10,930 nt of DNA from Micrococcaceae bacterium UBA6021 (GTDB lineage: Bacteria; Actinomycetota; Actinomycetes; Actinomycetales; Micrococcaceae): contig DIZT01000098.1 of NCBI GenBank assembly GCA_002427975.1, positions 1 to 10,930 on the forward strand. The letters are read 5' to 3'. The notes under the pieces are model-generated. The model searched no databases, was not told the origin of the DNA, and saw nothing but the letters and a program-made list of their open reading frames with translations. The position numbers and the translations under genes were made by a program. Below, one piece after another: positions 1-6,298 of this stretch (its first letter is position 1; each line of letters opens with the position of its first letter).

Positions 1-1
1 C

Positions 2-1072
2 GCCTCCCTGCCCGGCCAATACGTGGCCCTGCGCACCACGCTGCCCGATGAAGACGGCGAGCCGCACGAGATCCGCCGCAGCTACTCCATCTGCGCCGAG
101 CCGCGCACCTTCCCGGACGGCAGCAGCGAGATCCGCGTGGCCGTGAAGCAGGACCTCGGCGGGCTGTTCTCCACGTGGGCCAACGCGGAGCTGAAGGCCG
201 GGGACACCCTGGACGTCATGAGCCCCATGGGCGCGTTTGTGTCCAAACACGGCCGGGACGGCAAAGCCGCGGACCAGAACGTCATGAACTCCATGAACCA
301 TCCGGAGGACCTCGCGGGGGAGGCGGGCAGCTTTGTGGCCATCGCCGCCGGGAGCGGCATCACCCCGGTGATCGCGATCGCCCGCACGCTGCTGGCGGCC
401 AACCCGGAGACGCGCTTTGACCTGATCTACGCCAACAAAGCCGCCATGGACGTCATGTTCCTGGAGGAGCTGGCGGACCTGAAGGACAAGTACCCGCAGC
501 GGCTGGCCATCCACCACGTGCTGTCCCGCGAGCAGCGCATTGCCCCGCTGCTCAGCGGAAGGATTGACGCCGAGAAACTCCAGCAGTTGCTGGGCACCGC
601 CATCCACGCGGACGACGTGGACGAGTGGTTCCTGTGCGGGCCGTTCGAACTGGTCCAGCTGTGCCGGGACACCCTGGCCGAGCGCGGCGTGAAGCCGGAG
701 CAGGTCCGGTTCGAGCTGTTCACGTCGGGCAAGCCGGACCGCCCGGAGGGACACGCCGGCCGTCCCGTGGTGGTGGACGAGTCCAAAGAGACATACAGGA
801 TCACATTCAAGCTGGACGGGCTGCAGGGCGACGTGGCCAGCCCCACGCACGCCCGCGAATCCATCCTCAACGCCGCCCTGCGGGTGCGGCCGGATGTGCC
901 GTTCGCGTGCGCCGGAGGGGTGTGCGGCACGTGCCGCGCCAAACTGGTCACCGGCACCGTGACCATGGACGAGAACTACGCGCTGGAGCAGGATGAACTC
1001 GACAAGGGGTACGTCCTGGCCTGCCAGTCGCACCCCACCAGCAAAGAAGTAACAGTCGACTTCGACGTCTAG
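2..1072 (+). CDS. paaE: Phenylacetyl-CoA 1,2-epoxidase reductase subunit PaaE (5' end cut off by window)
   Basis: This is the NAD(P)H-dependent reductase that feeds electrons to the PaaABC(D) multicomponent oxygenase, which epoxidises the ring of phenylacetyl-CoA in the cytoplasm. The frame is open from base 2. It already reads PGQYV before the first possible start, a GTG at 23, and PGQYV belongs to the FAD-binding domain, so the true start lies upstream and about 50 residues are missing. Counting from the GTG, RRSYSIC (18-24) is the FAD-binding motif, AAGSGITP (108-115) is the nucleotide-binding loop and CGPFEL (205-210) is the distal NAD(P)-binding motif. A C-terminal plant-type 2Fe-2S ferredoxin domain has Cys 296, 301, 304 and 334, all present. 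The stretch DLKDKYPQRL matches E. coli PaaE as I remember it. A 20-25-residue polar segment (about 77-102) looks inserted between the FAD and NAD domains. paaG follows after 45 bp, consistent with one operon. Confidence 0.93.
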   Translation, partial: ASLPGQYVALRTTLPDEDGEPHEIRRSYSICAEPRTFPDGSSEIRVAVKQDLGGLFSTWANAELKAGDTLDVMSPMGAFVSKHGRDGKAADQNVMNSMNHPEDLAGEAGSFVAIAAGSGITPVIAIARTLLAANPETRFDLIYANKAAMDVMFLEELADLKDKYPQRLAIHHVLSREQRIAPLLSGRIDAEKLQQLLGTAIHADDVDEWFLCGPFELVQLCRDTLAERGVKPEQVRFELFTSGKPDRPEGHAGRPVVVDESKETYRITFKLDGLQGDVASPTHARESILNAALRVRPDVPFACAGGVCGTCRAKLVTGTVTMDENYALEQDELDKGYVLACQSHPTSKEVTVDFDV

Positions 1073-1079
1073 CCAAACC

Positions 1080-1106
1080 GGTGATTGAGCCTGTCGAAAT
1101 CAAACC
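1080..1106. repeat. Imperfect inverted repeat in the paaE-paaG spacer
   Basis: The spacer between paaE and paaG contains the core TTGAGCCTGTCGAAATC. It is flanked by GATT (1083-1086) / AATC (1098-1101) and by GGT (1080-1082) / ACC (1104-1106), with two unpaired bases on the right. From memory, a motif of the type GGTTTCGACAGGCTCAACC is scattered between genes in many Arthrobacter-related genomes, and this looks like a degenerate copy. That match is recollection, not a search. It could also be a small hairpin in the operon mRNA. Confidence 0.4.
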
Positions 1107-1117
1107 TAAGGAGCCCC

Positions 1118-1909
1118 ATGATCTCCCTCTCCATCGCCAACAACATCGCCGAAGTGGTCCTGGAAGCCCCGCACAAGCTGAACTCCCTCGACGAGCAGGC
1201 ACTCACGGATCTGACACAGGCGTACGACGACGCCGCTGCCGCCGCCGCGCGCGGTGAGGTGCGGGCGCTGCTGCTCAGGGGAGAGGGCCGCGCCTTCTGC
1301 GCCGGCCGGGACATTTCGGGCGTGACGCCGGAGAGCGACGACGCCGGAGCGTACCTGGGCGGACTGGTGCAGCCGCTGCTCCGGAAGATGAGCGCGTTTC
1401 CGGCGCCGACCTTCGCCGCGGCGCAGGGTGCCTGCCTGGGTGTGGGGCTGGGCCTGCTGCTGGCCACGGACGTGGTGTACGTGGCGGAGAATGCGAAGTT
1501 TGGCTCGCCGTTCGCCAAGCTGGGGGCAACTCTGGATTCGGGCGGGCACTGGTACTTCACGGAGCGGCTGGGCATGCACCGGACGCTGGACATGATCTAC
1601 ACGGCGGAGCTCATGTCAGGGGCGGAGGCCGTGGCGCAGGGGCTGTTCAGCCGGGCCATGCCGGCGGAGGAATTGCTGGCTACCACCCGCGCAATTGTGT
1701 CCAAGGTTGCCACCGGCGCCACAGGTGCCTTCACGGCGAGCAAGGAGCTGGTGGCGCACATCCGGGATCAGCGGCTGGGCCTGTGGGACGCCATGGCAGA
1801 GGAAAACGCCGAGCAGGCCCGGCTCTGCAAGAGCGCAGACTACGCCGAAGGCTTCCGCGCGTTCCAGGAGAAGCGAACGCCGGTTTTCAACGGAACGAGC
1901 GCGGGCTAG
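1118..1909 (+). CDS. paaG: 2-(1,2-epoxy-1,2-dihydrophenyl)acetyl-CoA isomerase PaaG (crotonase family)
   Basis: A crotonase-fold enzyme of 263 residues (E. coli PaaG has 262). PaaG converts ring-1,2-epoxyphenylacetyl-CoA to the seven-membered oxepin-CoA, the step after the PaaABCDE epoxidase. GRAFCAGRDISG (57-68) and QGACLGVGLGL (103-113) form the CoA-binding and oxyanion-hole region. LGATLDSGGHW (135-145) places Asp140 where PaaG isomerases carry their catalytic Asp, instead of the Glu of true hydratases. The C-terminal SADYAEGFRAFQEKRTPVFNG also follows PaaG closely. The ATG at 1118 is preferred because AAGGAG (1108-1113) lies four bases upstream. An in-frame TTG at 1085 would extend the protein by 11 residues, but it falls inside the inverted repeat and has no ribosome site. 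Another crotonase role in the same pathway (PaaF-like hydratase) is less likely. Confidence 0.85.
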   Translation: MISLSIANNIAEVVLEAPHKLNSLDEQALTDLTQAYDDAAAAAARGEVRALLLRGEGRAFCAGRDISGVTPESDDAGAYLGGLVQPLLRKMSAFPAPTFAAAQGACLGVGLGLLLATDVVYVAENAKFGSPFAKLGATLDSGGHWYFTERLGMHRTLDMIYTAELMSGAEAVAQGLFSRAMPAEELLATTRAIVSKVATGATGAFTASKELVAHIRDQRLGLWDAMAEENAEQARLCKSADYAEGFRAFQEKRTPVFNGTSAG

Positions 1910-1926
1910 CGAGTATCCAAACTCGC
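1909..1926 (+). terminator. Small stem-loop at the paaG stop codon
   Basis: GCGAGT (1909-1914) pairs perfectly with ACTCGC (1921-1926) around a six-base loop and begins on the last base of the paaG stop codon. No proper T-run follows, only the mildly T-rich TGTGTTCT. It may mark the end of the paa transcript or partly attenuate read-through into the transporter gene. The stem is only six base pairs, so the call is tentative. Confidence 0.35.
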
Positions 1927-1928
1927 GG

Positions 1929-1957
1929 TGTGTTCTGCAACACATCCGTAGTACTAT
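1929..1957 (+). promoter_or_regulatory. Probable promoter of the MHS transporter with an upstream inverted repeat
   Basis: TGTGTTCTGCAACACA (1929-1944) is an inverted repeat with perfect six-base arms around a four-base centre. It is followed by a -10-like TACTAT at 1952-1957. The left arm (1929-1934) sits 17 bases before that -10, where the -35 box would lie, although it does not resemble TTGACA. A regulator bound to the repeat would cover the -35 region. Transcription would start near 1964. Which protein binds is not visible here. Confidence 0.45.
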
Positions 1958-1965
1958 TCATGCCA

Positions 1966-1983
1966 ACTGAACGTTCGATCAGT
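1966..1983. promoter_or_regulatory. Palindromic operator candidate over the MHS transcription start
   Basis: ACTGAACGTTCGATCAGT pairs at seven of nine positions: ACTGA/TCAGT arms and an inner CG/CG. It also contains the perfect eight-base palindrome GAACGTTC (1969-1976). It lies just downstream of the proposed -10 box, at about +1 to +20, a typical place for repression. The ACT...CG...CG...AGT pattern recalls the TetR-type PaaR operators of actinobacterial phenylacetate genes as I remember them, but spacing and flanks differ. Binding by PaaR is therefore only a hypothesis. Confidence 0.45.
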
Positions 1984-2039
1984 AAATCACTCGGCACCCA
2001 TCCCCCGGCAGTATCGCTGCCCCCAGCCACGGAGTTCCA

Positions 2040-3371
2040 ATGACCGCAACTTCACACGTCGATTCAGAGGCGGGCCCCAGCAGCAAACGCGAGGAACGCA
2101 AAGTCCTCGCCGGGACCCTTGTTGGCACCACCATCGAGTGGTACGACTTCTTCATTTTTGCGCAACTGACCGCGACGCTGCTGTCGCCACTGTTCCTTGC
2201 CCCGCTGAACGAATCCAACCCTGGACTGGCGCAGATCCTGTCCTTCGCCCTGATCGGCATCAGCTTCCTGTTCCGCCCGCTCGGCGCCATCGTCGCCGGC
2301 CACCTGGGTGACCGTCTCGGCCGCAAGGCCATGCTGGTCTTCACGCTCATCATGATGGGTGCCGCCACGGCACTGATCGGCCTGTTGCCGACCTACGCCC
2401 AGATCGGCGTCTGGGCTCCGGTCCTGCTGATCCTCCTCCGCGTCGTCCAGGGCTTCTCCGCTGGCGGCGAATGGGGCGGCGCCGCCCTGATGGCCGTGGA
2501 GCACGCTCCCAAGAGCAAGCGCGGCCTGTTCGGCGCCTACCCGCAGATCGGCGTTCCGGTCGGCATGATCCTGGCCACCGGCCTGCTGTACTTCCTGAAC
2601 ACCGGCATGTCCAAGGAAGACTTCGCTTCCTGGGGCTGGCGTGTACCGTTCCTGCTGTCCATCGTGCTGATCGTCGTCGGCTACCTGATCCGCCGCGCCG
2701 TTGCCGAGAGTCCGGTGTTCAAGGAAATGGCCGCCCGCAAGGAAGAGAGCAAGGCGCCGCTCGGCGAGCTCATCCGCAAACACAAGAAGGCTGTCCTCTA
2801 CTCGACGATGATCTTCATCGGCAACAACGCTGCCGGTTACCTCCTGATCGCGTTCTTCATTTCCTACGCCACCAAGTCCCTGAAGATGCCCACCCCGCAG
2901 ATCCTGCTGGCCACCACCCTGGCCTCCTTCGGTTGGCTGATCTTCACCCTGGTCGGCGGCTGGCTGTCCGACAAGATCGGACGGGTCAAGACCTTCCTGA
3001 TCGGCTATGGCATCGTCTTCGCCTGGATGATCCCGATGTTCGCGCTGATCGAAACCAAGAACATCGTGCTCTACGGCGTCGCGTTGTTCGTCCTGACGAT
3101 CGGACTAGGCCTGTCCTACGGCCCGATGTCCGCGATGTACGCCGAGATGTTCCCGGCCAATGTGCGCTACTCGGGGATCTCGATCGGCTATGCGTTCGGC
3201 GCCATCCTCGGCGGCGCGTTCGCTGCCACTATCGCTGAGGTCCTGCTGCAGGGCACCGGGTGGGCCGGTTCCATCGGTATCTACATCATGATTCTCTGCG
3301 TCATCTCCGCCGTGGGCGTGCTGCTCGCCGGGGAAACCAAGGGCCGCCCGCTGGGCGTCAACCGGCACTGA
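2040..3371 (+). CDS. MFS transporter, metabolite:H+ symporter (MHS) family
   Basis: A 443-residue inner-membrane protein with about 12 hydrophobic segments. It belongs to the MHS branch of the major facilitator superfamily (relatives ShiA, ProP, KgtP), which takes up organic acids and similar solutes with protons. GTTIEWYDFFIF (29-40) is the MHS hallmark. Others are the first motif A, GHLGDRLGRKAML (87-99), RVVQGFSAGGEWGGA (134-148), WGWRVPFL (198-205), ESPVF (223-227), the second motif A GGWLSDKIGRVKTFL (306-320), and AEMFPANVRYSG (368-379). The ATG is supported by GGAG (2031-2034) five bases upstream. The gene has its own promoter region after paaG and ends at a strong hairpin. Its place beside the paa genes suggests import of phenylacetate or another aromatic acid, but MHS substrates cannot be read from sequence by eye and the pairing may be accidental. 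Confidence 0.85.
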   Translation: MTATSHVDSEAGPSSKREERKVLAGTLVGTTIEWYDFFIFAQLTATLLSPLFLAPLNESNPGLAQILSFALIGISFLFRPLGAIVAGHLGDRLGRKAMLVFTLIMMGAATALIGLLPTYAQIGVWAPVLLILLRVVQGFSAGGEWGGAALMAVEHAPKSKRGLFGAYPQIGVPVGMILATGLLYFLNTGMSKEDFASWGWRVPFLLSIVLIVVGYLIRRAVAESPVFKEMAARKEESKAPLGELIRKHKKAVLYSTMIFIGNNAAGYLLIAFFISYATKSLKMPTPQILLATTLASFGWLIFTLVGGWLSDKIGRVKTFLIGYGIVFAWMIPMFALIETKNIVLYGVALFVLTIGLGLSYGPMSAMYAEMFPANVRYSGISIGYAFGAILGGAFAATIAEVLLQGTGWAGSIGIYIMILCVISAVGVLLAGETKGRPLGVNRH

Positions 3372-3392
3372 TCTGTTGCCGTAAACACCACC

Positions 3393-3437
3393 ACGACGGC
3401 GGTCCCGGCCGTGCAACAAAGGCCGCGGCGCCGTCGT
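3393..3437 (+). terminator. Long bulged hairpin after the MHS transporter
   Basis: ACGACGGCG (3393-3401) pairs perfectly with CGCCGTCGT (3429-3437). Inside it CGGCC (3406-3410) pairs with GGCCG (3421-3425) around a ten-base loop, with a small asymmetric bulge between the stems. It begins 22 bases after the transporter stop. No clear T-run follows, which is common in high-GC actinobacteria. It probably ends transcription between the two convergent genes. Confidence 0.6.
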
Positions 3438-3466
3438 CGGTCAGTTGCCCAAAACCAGAAAGGTCC

Positions 3467-3503
3467 GGCCGGTGTTCCCACCCGGCCAGGCCCTGACGCC
3501 TGG
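3467..3503 (-). terminator. Hairpins downstream of arfB, probable terminator for the minus strand
   Basis: On the minus strand, CCAGGC/GCCTGG (3503-3486) and then GGCCGGGTG/CACCGGCC (3487-3467, one bulged base) can form overlapping alternative hairpins after the arfB stop at 3523. They are followed on that strand by a T-rich stretch (CCTTTCTGGTTTT, 3464-3452), which fits a rho-independent type of terminator. This would shield the plus-strand transporter gene from convergent transcription. Confidence 0.45.
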
Positions 3504-3522
3504 GCCACCAGACTGGACGGCG

Positions 3523-3945
3523 CTACTCGGCGGAGGGCCGCCGTCGTTGGCGTTTCGTTGCCGCCCGCTGTTCCTTTGCGGCAAGACGACGGCGGTTCGA
3601 ACCCCGGGTGGGTTTGGTCGCCCGGCGACGGGCAGCTTCGGGCGCAAGACCCGCTGCCACAAGGTCACAGAGCTTGGCCAAGGCGACCTCGCGATTGCGC
3701 AGCTGGGAGCGCTGCTCGGAGGCGGTTACGGTGATCACGCCGGCGACGAGACGTCGTTCGAGACGCGTGAGCAGCATCAGCCGTTGGCCATCCGACAGCG
3801 ACGCGGAGTCGGCGACGTTCCAGGAGAGTTCGACGCGGCTGTCCGTGGTGTTGACGTGTTGGCCGCCCGGTCCGGACGATCGCGAGAACCGCCAGCCGAG
3901 TTCCGATGCAGGAATCGTGAGCGCGGGTGACACCTCCAGATCCAT
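3523..3945 (-). CDS. arfB: Alternative ribosome-rescue factor / peptidyl-tRNA hydrolase ArfB (YaeJ, ICT1 family)
   Basis: A 140-residue codon-independent peptidyl-tRNA hydrolase that frees ribosomes stalled on mRNAs lacking a stop codon. SSGPGGQHVNTTDSRVEL (23-40) contains the catalytic GGQ (27-29) with its usual context. The protein is far too short to be a standard release factor, having no codon-recognition domains. The C-terminal tail from about 104 on is rich in Arg and Lys, with KPTRGSNRRRLAAKEQ (111-126). This matches the E. coli ArfB tail, which enters the empty mRNA channel, and the length equals E. coli ArfB (140). The ATG at 3945 is chosen over the in-frame TTG at 3963 because a probable promoter places the transcript start near 3955, leaving the TTG untranscribed. 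No good ribosome site is seen. It lies 50 bp after the regulator gene on the same strand and is not functionally tied to it by anything visible. Confidence 0.9.
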   Translation of the reverse strand: MDLEVSPALTIPASELGWRFSRSSGPGGQHVNTTDSRVELSWNVADSASLSDGQRLMLLTRLERRLVAGVITVTASEQRSQLRNREVALAKLCDLVAAGLAPEAARRRATKPTRGSNRRRLAAKEQRAATKRQRRRPSAE

Positions 3946-3961
3946 GAAACCAGCGTTGCAC

Positions 3962-3991
3962 AATATGGGGCCTGAGGTGGCAAAGTATCAA
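3962..3991 (-). promoter_or_regulatory. Probable arfB promoter
   Basis: On the minus strand a -35-like TTGATA (3991-3986) is followed after 18 bases by the -10-like CATATT (3967-3962). Transcription would begin near 3955, about ten bases before the chosen ATG, giving a very short leader. The -35 box starts four bases after the stop codon of the upstream regulator gene, so arfB may be transcribed separately from it. Confidence 0.45.
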
Positions 3992-3995
3992 TCCC

Positions 3996-4892
3996 TCAGT
4001 GGCGCACGTCCTCGGGGCGGGTTGCGCGGGCGCGGTCCTGGATCCGTTCGGTTGCGGCCCAGCTGGCGAGCAGGCGGAGGCGTTCATCGGAGGGGGAACC
4101 GGGCACGGCGGGGTAGACGGTGAGGGTCAAGCCGGGGTCTTCGGCGAGGTCCATGGCTTCGTAGGCCAGTTCGAGTTCTCCTGCGACGGGGTGGTGGAAC
4201 ACTTTGGTCCCGGCGTAGTGGCGCCGGACGTTGTGGGCAGCCCAGCGCGTCCGGAATTCTTCGCTGCGGACGGACAGTTCACCCACGAGGTCGGACAGGC
4301 GTTTGTCCAAGGGGTTCCGCCCGCTCTGCGTCCGCAGGATTGCGACGTTGGTGTTCGCCGCCAGCTCCCAGTTGGGGTAAAACTCCCGCGCTTTGGGGTC
4401 CAGGAAAATGAACCGGGAGTGGTTGGCGGGCCGGGTAGATCCGCGGTACATCTCCGAATACAGGGCATAGCCAAGCTGGTTGGCGGCGACGATGTCCATG
4501 TGGTGGTTGCCGATAAACGCCGGGGAAGCCGTGATGGAGTCCAGCATGAACTGCAGGGTGGGGCGGACTGCCCCGCTTTGCAGGGGGCGGCGCCGGGTCT
4601 TGCCGGAAGGACTGGCCGCGCGGGCGAGATTGTAGAGGTGCTCGCGCTCGGCTTCGTCCAGCTTCAGTGCCCCGGCGATGGCGTCCAGGACGCTTTCGGA
4701 GGTGCCGGCCAGATTCCCGCGCTCCAGCTTTGTGTAGTAGTCCACGCTGACCCCGGCGAGCATCGCAACCTCTTCGCGGCGGAGGCCGGGGACGCGGCGG
4801 CGGCCGCCGTAGAGTGTCAGTCCCGCCATGTCCGGGCTGATCTTGGCGCGTCGTGAGGCGAGGAATTCGCGCACTTCGATTCTGTTGTCCAC
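3996..4892 (-). CDS. MmyB-like helix-turn-helix transcriptional regulator
   Basis: A 298-residue cytoplasmic DNA-binding protein. The XRE-type helix-turn-helix lies at about 34-85, with the characteristic RRRVPGLRREEVAMLAGVSV (31-50) followed by DYYTKLERG (51-59). The remaining 190 residues (about 108-285) form an MmyB-like ligand-sensing domain, with FMLDSITASPAFIGNHHMDI (115-134) and FYPNWELAAN (171-180) as recognisable family segments. Such regulators are commonly transcribed divergently from the gene they control and may sense a small hydrophobic ligand. Here the divergent neighbour is a Bcr/CflA-type exporter 125 bp away. The start is a GTG at 4892. TAGCGT (4904-4899) lies six bases upstream, which fits a leaderless transcript, and an inverted repeat lies in the -35 region. 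The ligand is unknown. Confidence 0.85.
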   Translation of the reverse strand: MDNRIEVREFLASRRAKISPDMAGLTLYGGRRRVPGLRREEVAMLAGVSVDYYTKLERGNLAGTSESVLDAIAGALKLDEAEREHLYNLARAASPSGKTRRRPLQSGAVRPTLQFMLDSITASPAFIGNHHMDIVAANQLGYALYSEMYRGSTRPANHSRFIFLDPKAREFYPNWELAANTNVAILRTQSGRNPLDKRLSDLVGELSVRSEEFRTRWAAHNVRRHYAGTKVFHHPVAGELELAYEAMDLAEDPGLTLTVYPAVPGSPSDERLRLLASWAATERIQDRARATRPEDVRH

Positions 4893-4898
4893 TCATCC

Positions 4899-4936
4899 AC
4901 GCTACCCCGGCCCGACGTACCCAGGGAGGTACTGTC
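4899..4936 (-). promoter_or_regulatory. Regulator promoter with GTACC-N6-GGTAC operator candidate
   Basis: GTACC (4917-4921) and GGTAC (4928-4932) form an inverted repeat with a six-base centre. It is extended by GAC (4914-4916) / GTC (4934-4936) if one T is skipped. On the minus strand TAGCGT (4904-4899) fits the actinobacterial -10 pattern TANNNT and lies exactly six bases before the GTG at 4892, so the mRNA could be leaderless. The repeat would then be centred near -33, over the -35 region, as expected for autorepression. It is also about 60 bases upstream of the exporter's likely start site. Confidence 0.5.
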
Positions 4937-4983
4937 AGACCCCGGATCAGCAGGGCCCTCGCTAGGACCGGCAACACCGCGTT

Positions 4984-5012
4984 GTATTGAACCTCAACCC
5001 TCTAGAACGGAG
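4984..5012 (+). promoter_or_regulatory. Weak promoter and ribosome site of the Bcr-type exporter
   Basis: TGTATT (4984-4989) is a possible -10 box, overlapped by the short inverted repeat TTGA-ACC-TCAA (4987-4997). No convincing -35 box is seen 16-18 bases upstream. ACGGAG (5007-5012) lies five bases before the GTG at 5018 and supports that start. The lack of a -35 may mean the promoter needs activation, but this is speculative. Confidence 0.3.
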
Positions 5013-5017
5013 CCAGC

Positions 5018-6241
5018 GTGACCGCCGTCGAAACCCCGATTCCCGCACGTGAGCAGGCCGTCGGCCGCCCCCTGGCGATCGTGCTTGGCCTGCTGACCAT
5101 CTTCGGTCCGATCTCCATGGACCTCTACCTGCCGGTCCTTCCAGCCCTCACCGCCGAGCTTCAAAGCACGACGTCGGTGGCCCAGTTGACCATCACGGCC
5201 TGTCTGCTGGGACTCGCCATAGGGCAGGTGGTGGCCGGGCCCCTCTCGGACCGCCTGGGGCGGCGAACGCCGCTGCTGATCGGCGTCGTCGCTTACACGC
5301 TCACCTCTGCCCTCTGTGCGGTCAGCCCAACCATCGAAACGCTCATCATCGCCAGGTTCGTCCAGGGCCTGGCTGGCGCTGTGGGCATTGTCATCGCCCA
5401 GGCCGCCGGTCGGGACGTCTATTCCGGTGGCAAGCTGCTTCGCTACTACGGCCGCCTGACCGTTCTTGGGGGACTGGCCGCGATCATTGGCCCGGTCATC
5501 GGCGGACAACTTGCAAGGGTCACGGACTGGCGCGGCGTGTTTCTGTTTCTCTCAGCCGTCGGCGTCGCCGTTCTGGTGGCATCTTTGGTGATCTTCAAGG
5601 AGACCCTGCCGGCGAACCGGCGTGTTACCGGGGGCTTTTCCCACACGCTCAAGGATTTCCGCCGACTCCTCGCTGACCGGGTGTTCGTCGGAGCCGTGCT
5701 GATTACCGGCTTCACGTACTCGGCGATCTTCGCCTATTTGAGTGGGGCAACATACATACTCCAGGGCATGTATGGGCTCTCTCCGCAGGGATACTCGTTC
5801 GCATTCGGCCTGAATTCCCTGGGCTTCATGGTCTTCGGGTTCATCTCGGGCGGACTCTCTGAACGGTGGTCCGAACGCGGGACGCTCACCGTTGGCCTGA
5901 TCATGACGGCGGCCGGTGCCCTGGGACTGCTGGCGACGGCGCTCCTGCACCTGCCGCTGATGGCGATCGTCCTGTCCCTGTTCACGATGGTCAGCGGCGT
6001 GGCCGTCACCAGCCCGCCGGCCACCTCGCTGGCCCTCAAGGACTATCCCGACATTGCTGGGACAGCCTCCTCATTGCTGGGGCTGGCCCGGTACGCTTTT
6101 GGCGGCGTCGCGGCACCACTGGTGGGCATCGGCGGCGCCAACGACGCCGTCCCCTTCGGCATCGTAGCGGCCGCTTCCGCGGCAGCGGCCGTGCTTTGCC
6201 TGGCGCTGGTCAAGGGGCAGTCGACGGCGCGGGCTGAGTAA
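5018..6241 (+). CDS. Bcr/CflA-family drug:H+ antiporter (MFS, DHA1)
   Basis: A 407-residue membrane exporter with about 12 hydrophobic segments, expected to expel small drugs or metabolites in exchange for protons. MDLYLPVLPAL (34-44) in the first membrane segment is the Bcr/CflA signature. GPLSDRLGRRTPLL (74-87) is MFS motif A, RFVQG (113-117) is motif B, GRDVYSG (131-137) follows, and GGLAAIIGPVIGG (151-163) is the antiporter motif C. The length is typical of the family. The GTG start at 5018 has GGAG five bases upstream. The gene is divergent from the MmyB-like regulator, its most likely controller. It ends 57 bp from a second, convergent exporter gene, and I see no convincing terminator in that gap, only the perfect eight-base palindrome TGGCGCCA (6276-6283). 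The substrate (bicyclomycin, chloramphenicol, cysteine or another) cannot be told. Confidence 0.88.
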   Translation: MTAVETPIPAREQAVGRPLAIVLGLLTIFGPISMDLYLPVLPALTAELQSTTSVAQLTITACLLGLAIGQVVAGPLSDRLGRRTPLLIGVVAYTLTSALCAVSPTIETLIIARFVQGLAGAVGIVIAQAAGRDVYSGGKLLRYYGRLTVLGGLAAIIGPVIGGQLARVTDWRGVFLFLSAVGVAVLVASLVIFKETLPANRRVTGGFSHTLKDFRRLLADRVFVGAVLITGFTYSAIFAYLSGATYILQGMYGLSPQGYSFAFGLNSLGFMVFGFISGGLSERWSERGTLTVGLIMTAAGALGLLATALLHLPLMAIVLSLFTMVSGVAVTSPPATSLALKDYPDIAGTASSLLGLARYAFGGVAAPLVGIGGANDAVPFGIVAAASAAAAVLCLALVKGQSTARAE

Positions 6242-6298
6242 CTTGCCGTCGCCGGCGAACTGGGCGGCCCGAATCTGGCGCCACCCGTGCTTGGCCCG

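Noticed and set aside
2064..2783. 239-codon minus-strand frame opposite the MHS transporter
   Set aside because: It is dominated by Asp, Gln, Glu and Gly, the usual antisense shadow of hydrophobic membrane codons.
3281..3522. Small open frames between the MHS transporter and arfB
   Set aside because: They overlap the two terminator-like hairpins, lack ribosome sites and show no family resemblance.
3999..4856. 285-codon open frame on the plus strand opposite the MmyB-like regulator
   Set aside because: The composition is low-complexity Gly/Val/Ala, there is no family motif, and the opposite strand carries clear HTH and MmyB-like segments.
6242..6298. Search for a terminator between the convergent Bcr and DHA2 exporter genes
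   Set aside because: Only the loopless palindrome TGGCGCCA and scattered GC-rich matches are seen. No stem with a usable loop and no T-run supports a terminator call.
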